Positions 61,893-64,000 of a stretch of 64,000 nucleotides of DNA are shown here, piece by piece. Every line of letters begins with the position of its first letter. Positions within the stretch are counted from its first letter, which is position 1. The stretch covers positions 558,001 to 622,000 of the forward strand of contig OZ231127.1 of NCBI GenBank assembly GCA_965153355.1, written 5' to 3'. This DNA is from Flaccisagitta enflata. Its lineage: Eukaryota; Chaetognatha; Sagittoidea; Aphragmophora. Under the pieces are notes generated by a model, which was given only the letters and a program-made list of their open reading frames with translations, had not been told where the DNA came from and searched no databases. The translations under genes and the position numbers were made by a program.

Positions 61893-64000
61893 GTTGCCTT
61901 TTGTTCTTTTTTGGCAATTTTGTCTCTTCGTCCTTTTCGCCGCCTCGCTGAAAGACCTAACAATAGCATCTCATAACTTGCATTCATTCAAACAGTCAGG
62001 GGCTTACCATAAATGTTGTATTGAGAATTATGGTGGCATCTGGTTTGCCCAGGAATTGTGGCTGTCTGAAAAACAGCTTCCTCTCATGCAGCAAATGGGT
62101 ACACAATTTGTGGCTCGCAGTGGTATGGAAAAAGCAGTTTCAGACGGAATACTGAAAGGAAGGCCATTTGGTGGAGTCAGTATCTCCTGGTCTCATGATC
62201 TCGACCATCTCATCACGCCATTGTCCAACTTTTCCCACAAACGAGTGGTTGGAGTAGAATTGAAAGGAGAAGATAAACCATTGTTACTTCTTTCCATTTA
62301 CATGCCGTTTTATAATTCATCGAACCGCGCAGAATGCATGACAGAGACTATTGACGCGATTTCCATGTTGGAAACAATCATTGAGCAGTATCCCAATCAC
62401 AATGTCATTATTGGTGGGGACATGAACACGGAATTAAAAGGGGAATCGCGATTTGATCGCCTTTGGAACGACTTCATGGCAAATAGCCATCTGGTGTGTT
62501 GTGATTCGTTCTTTCCGCCAGACTCAATTACATATCACCACAGGGGTCTAGATCAGAAAAAGTGGAATGACCACTTTTTGGTAAGTCCATCATTACTCGA
62601 CGATCACCCTCCAAGTTTTTCCATCTTAGATGACGGGGACAATATGTCTGACCACTTTCCAATAACAATGAAAATACCAATGAAATTAACCGGATATGCA
62701 CAGACTGAGGAAGAGACACAGCCTGTTTCATCGTTGAAATGGAGTAAACTCAACTCGAATCAGATTGATGCATACACATCACATCTACACACGTTGATAA
62801 GTGCATTGCCAAATCCAGATGTGACATGGAGATGCAATTCCATCTGCATGTGTGACAACACCACATGTCAGGAGTCAATTCAAACGGAATACGACAATCT
62901 TATCCATTGTTTACAAGAGGCCGATTCTGTTCTTCCACGTCAGAAACCTGGTGTGTGCAAACATTGGTGGACAGATGGACTAACAGAGCTTAAAAACAAA
63001 TCCATCGAAATTCACAGAATATGGAAAAATGGAGGTCGTCCACGGCAGGGTCCATTAAATGATGAACGGTGCAAAGTCAGGGCGGCCTACAAATCAGCAA
63101 TGAAAGCTGCTCAGCGGGCACCACAGCAAGAATCATGGGACAAGTTGCATATTTCGATGTCTCAAAATGACAGCAACTCTTTTTGGAAATCCTGGCGTCA
63201 GATTTACAACAAGAATAAATCAAATTTGCCGACTGTGGTAAATGGTATTTCATCAAAAAGAGGCATTGCCGACACCTTTAAAGATAGTTTTAGTAAGAAC
63301 TCTACGCCAAACAACGTCAAAAAAGTGGAAGAGCTGAACAAAAAGTTTGAGTCAAAGTACAGTGAATTCATGCAAAGACACCAACAGTCTTGCGATTGCA
63401 ATTCTTCAAACATCACAACCATTGACGTCATCGATGCTCTTCTCAGTATGAAAAGCGGCAAATGCGCTGATGCAGACAAAATCTCGGTGGAGCATCTCCA
63501 CAATGCGCCATTACCATTTCTTGAACGACTTAGTTTTCTGTTCAATATGATGTTGAAACATTCATTTGTTCCAAACCAATTTCGTCTGGGCTTTATGATC
63601 CCATTGGTAAAAGACCAACAGGGCAACCTATCTGATACCAATAACTATCGCGGTATTACTATTTCTCCTATCATTTCTAAAGTATTTGAACATGTCTTGA
63701 AATCCGCATATTTTGAGCACTTGTCCACGTCTCAACATCAGTACGGGTTCAAGAAAAACAGTTCTACAGTGCATGCATTACATTGCCTTCGGGAGACTGT
63801 GACATACTTTGTCAATAACGACAGCAGAGTGTTCTGCTCATTTCTCGATGCGTCGAAAGCCTTCGATCGTTTAGTACACTCAGGACTTTTTCTCAAATTG
63901 ATGGAGCGAAATGTTCCGGCTAATTTTCTGAATGTCATAATCTCATGGTACCGCGATTTAAAATGCTGCGTCAAATGGGCTGACCAGTTCAGTGACTGGT
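61882..64000 (+). CDS. Non-LTR retrotransposon ORF2: APE endonuclease and reverse transcriptase (3' end outside window)
   Basis: Uninterrupted for 706 codons to the window edge. I start at ATG 61882, whose downstream bases overlap the TAA ending the ORF1 domain (ATGTCATTTAA). The frame is also open back to ATG 61582, but that part lies opposite ORF1 coding sequence. Endonuclease residues: SHNL (about 30-33), QELWLS with Glu58, GGDMN (178-182), D..TY (214-218), NDHF (229-232), SDHFP (256-260). The RT region starts near residue 515 with GKCADADK, then NNYRGITISPIISKVFEH and FLDASKAFD (654-662, first catalytic Asp in LDASKAFD). The FADD motif is beyond the window. It copies the element by target-primed reverse transcription. 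Clade is not fixed (CR1/Jockey-like by general appearance). No frame break seen, so the copy may be recent. Confidence 0.93.
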   Translation, partial: MSFKLPFVLFWQFCLFVLFAASLKDLTIASHNLHSFKQSGAYHKCCIENYGGIWFAQELWLSEKQLPLMQQMGTQFVARSGMEKAVSDGILKGRPFGGVSISWSHDLDHLITPLSNFSHKRVVGVELKGEDKPLLLLSIYMPFYNSSNRAECMTETIDAISMLETIIEQYPNHNVIIGGDMNTELKGESRFDRLWNDFMANSHLVCCDSFFPPDSITYHHRGLDQKKWNDHFLVSPSLLDDHPPSFSILDDGDNMSDHFPITMKIPMKLTGYAQTEEETQPVSSLKWSKLNSNQIDAYTSHLHTLISALPNPDVTWRCNSICMCDNTTCQESIQTEYDNLIHCLQEADSVLPRQKPGVCKHWWTDGLTELKNKSIEIHRIWKNGGRPRQGPLNDERCKVRAAYKSAMKAAQRAPQQESWDKLHISMSQNDSNSFWKSWRQIYNKNKSNLPTVVNGISSKRGIADTFKDSFSKNSTPNNVKKVEELNKKFESKYSEFMQRHQQSCDCNSSNITTIDVIDALLSMKSGKCADADKISVEHLHNAPLPFLERLSFLFNMMLKHSFVPNQFRLGFMIPLVKDQQGNLSDTNNYRGITISPIISKVFEHVLKSAYFEHLSTSQHQYGFKKNSSTVHALHCLRETVTYFVNNDSRVFCSFLDASKAFDRLVHSGLFLKLMERNVPANFLNVIISWYRDLKCCVKWADQFSDW

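Overview
The window is eukaryotic, most likely from an invertebrate animal. It is packed with di-, tri- and tetranucleotide microsatellites, minisatellites and short inverted-repeat elements. The coding parts read with the standard code and contain GT-AG introns with pyrimidine-rich acceptors. There are no bacterial-type operons, RBSs, CRISPR arrays or recognisable RNA genes. The species cannot be named from sequence alone.

From 1 to about 40 kb I see no convincing cellular gene. This part is a mosaic of simple repeats and interspersed families. (i) A 'GTCGCG' family has about twenty copies. Each begins or ends in a small hairpin (AGTCGCG...CGCGACT), carries a GTCC/GTCG/GTCT tetranucleotide tract, and ends in a GGCCTTGTT block. 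(ii) Minisatellite-bearing elements are capped by GGCCCC-GAA-GGGGCC hairpins. Their 20-21 bp units contain CCTTGAGGC or TCAGGCCTGA, and some arrays flip orientation. (iii) Two families have short terminal inverted repeats (TGTATATTCTTGAGT; GGGCGTTTCTAGT). (iv) Several larger fold-back structures occur. Some of these elements are nested inside each other.

From 40.8 to 55.6 kb, on the minus strand, lies a Polinton/Maverick (adintovirus-like) element. In transcription order it holds a type B DNA polymerase (several exons), an unrecognised seven-exon gene, an acidic/basic protein in two pieces, a retroviral-type integrase (DD35E part in two exons), a penton-like protein (two exons), a small Lys-rich protein, a seven-exon major capsid protein and an adenain-type cysteine protease. 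Integrase, penton-like, basic protein, capsid and protease are packed with 11-89 nt between stop and next start. Three of these starts have a strong 3' splice site 8-12 nt upstream with no visible 5' exon. This looks like an operon resolved by spliced-leader trans-splicing. Several introns carry microsatellites or GTCGCG-family copies.

From 57.7 to 59.9 kb, on the plus strand, are three unassigned ORFs, one with a P-loop-like GKST at an exon start. They may belong to the same element. From 60.07 kb to the window end is an APE-type non-LTR retrotransposon on the plus strand. Its ORF1 has a coiled coil, is broken by a minisatellite, and continues as a separate C-terminal segment. ORF2 has a complete endonuclease and the start of the reverse transcriptase, and runs off the window.
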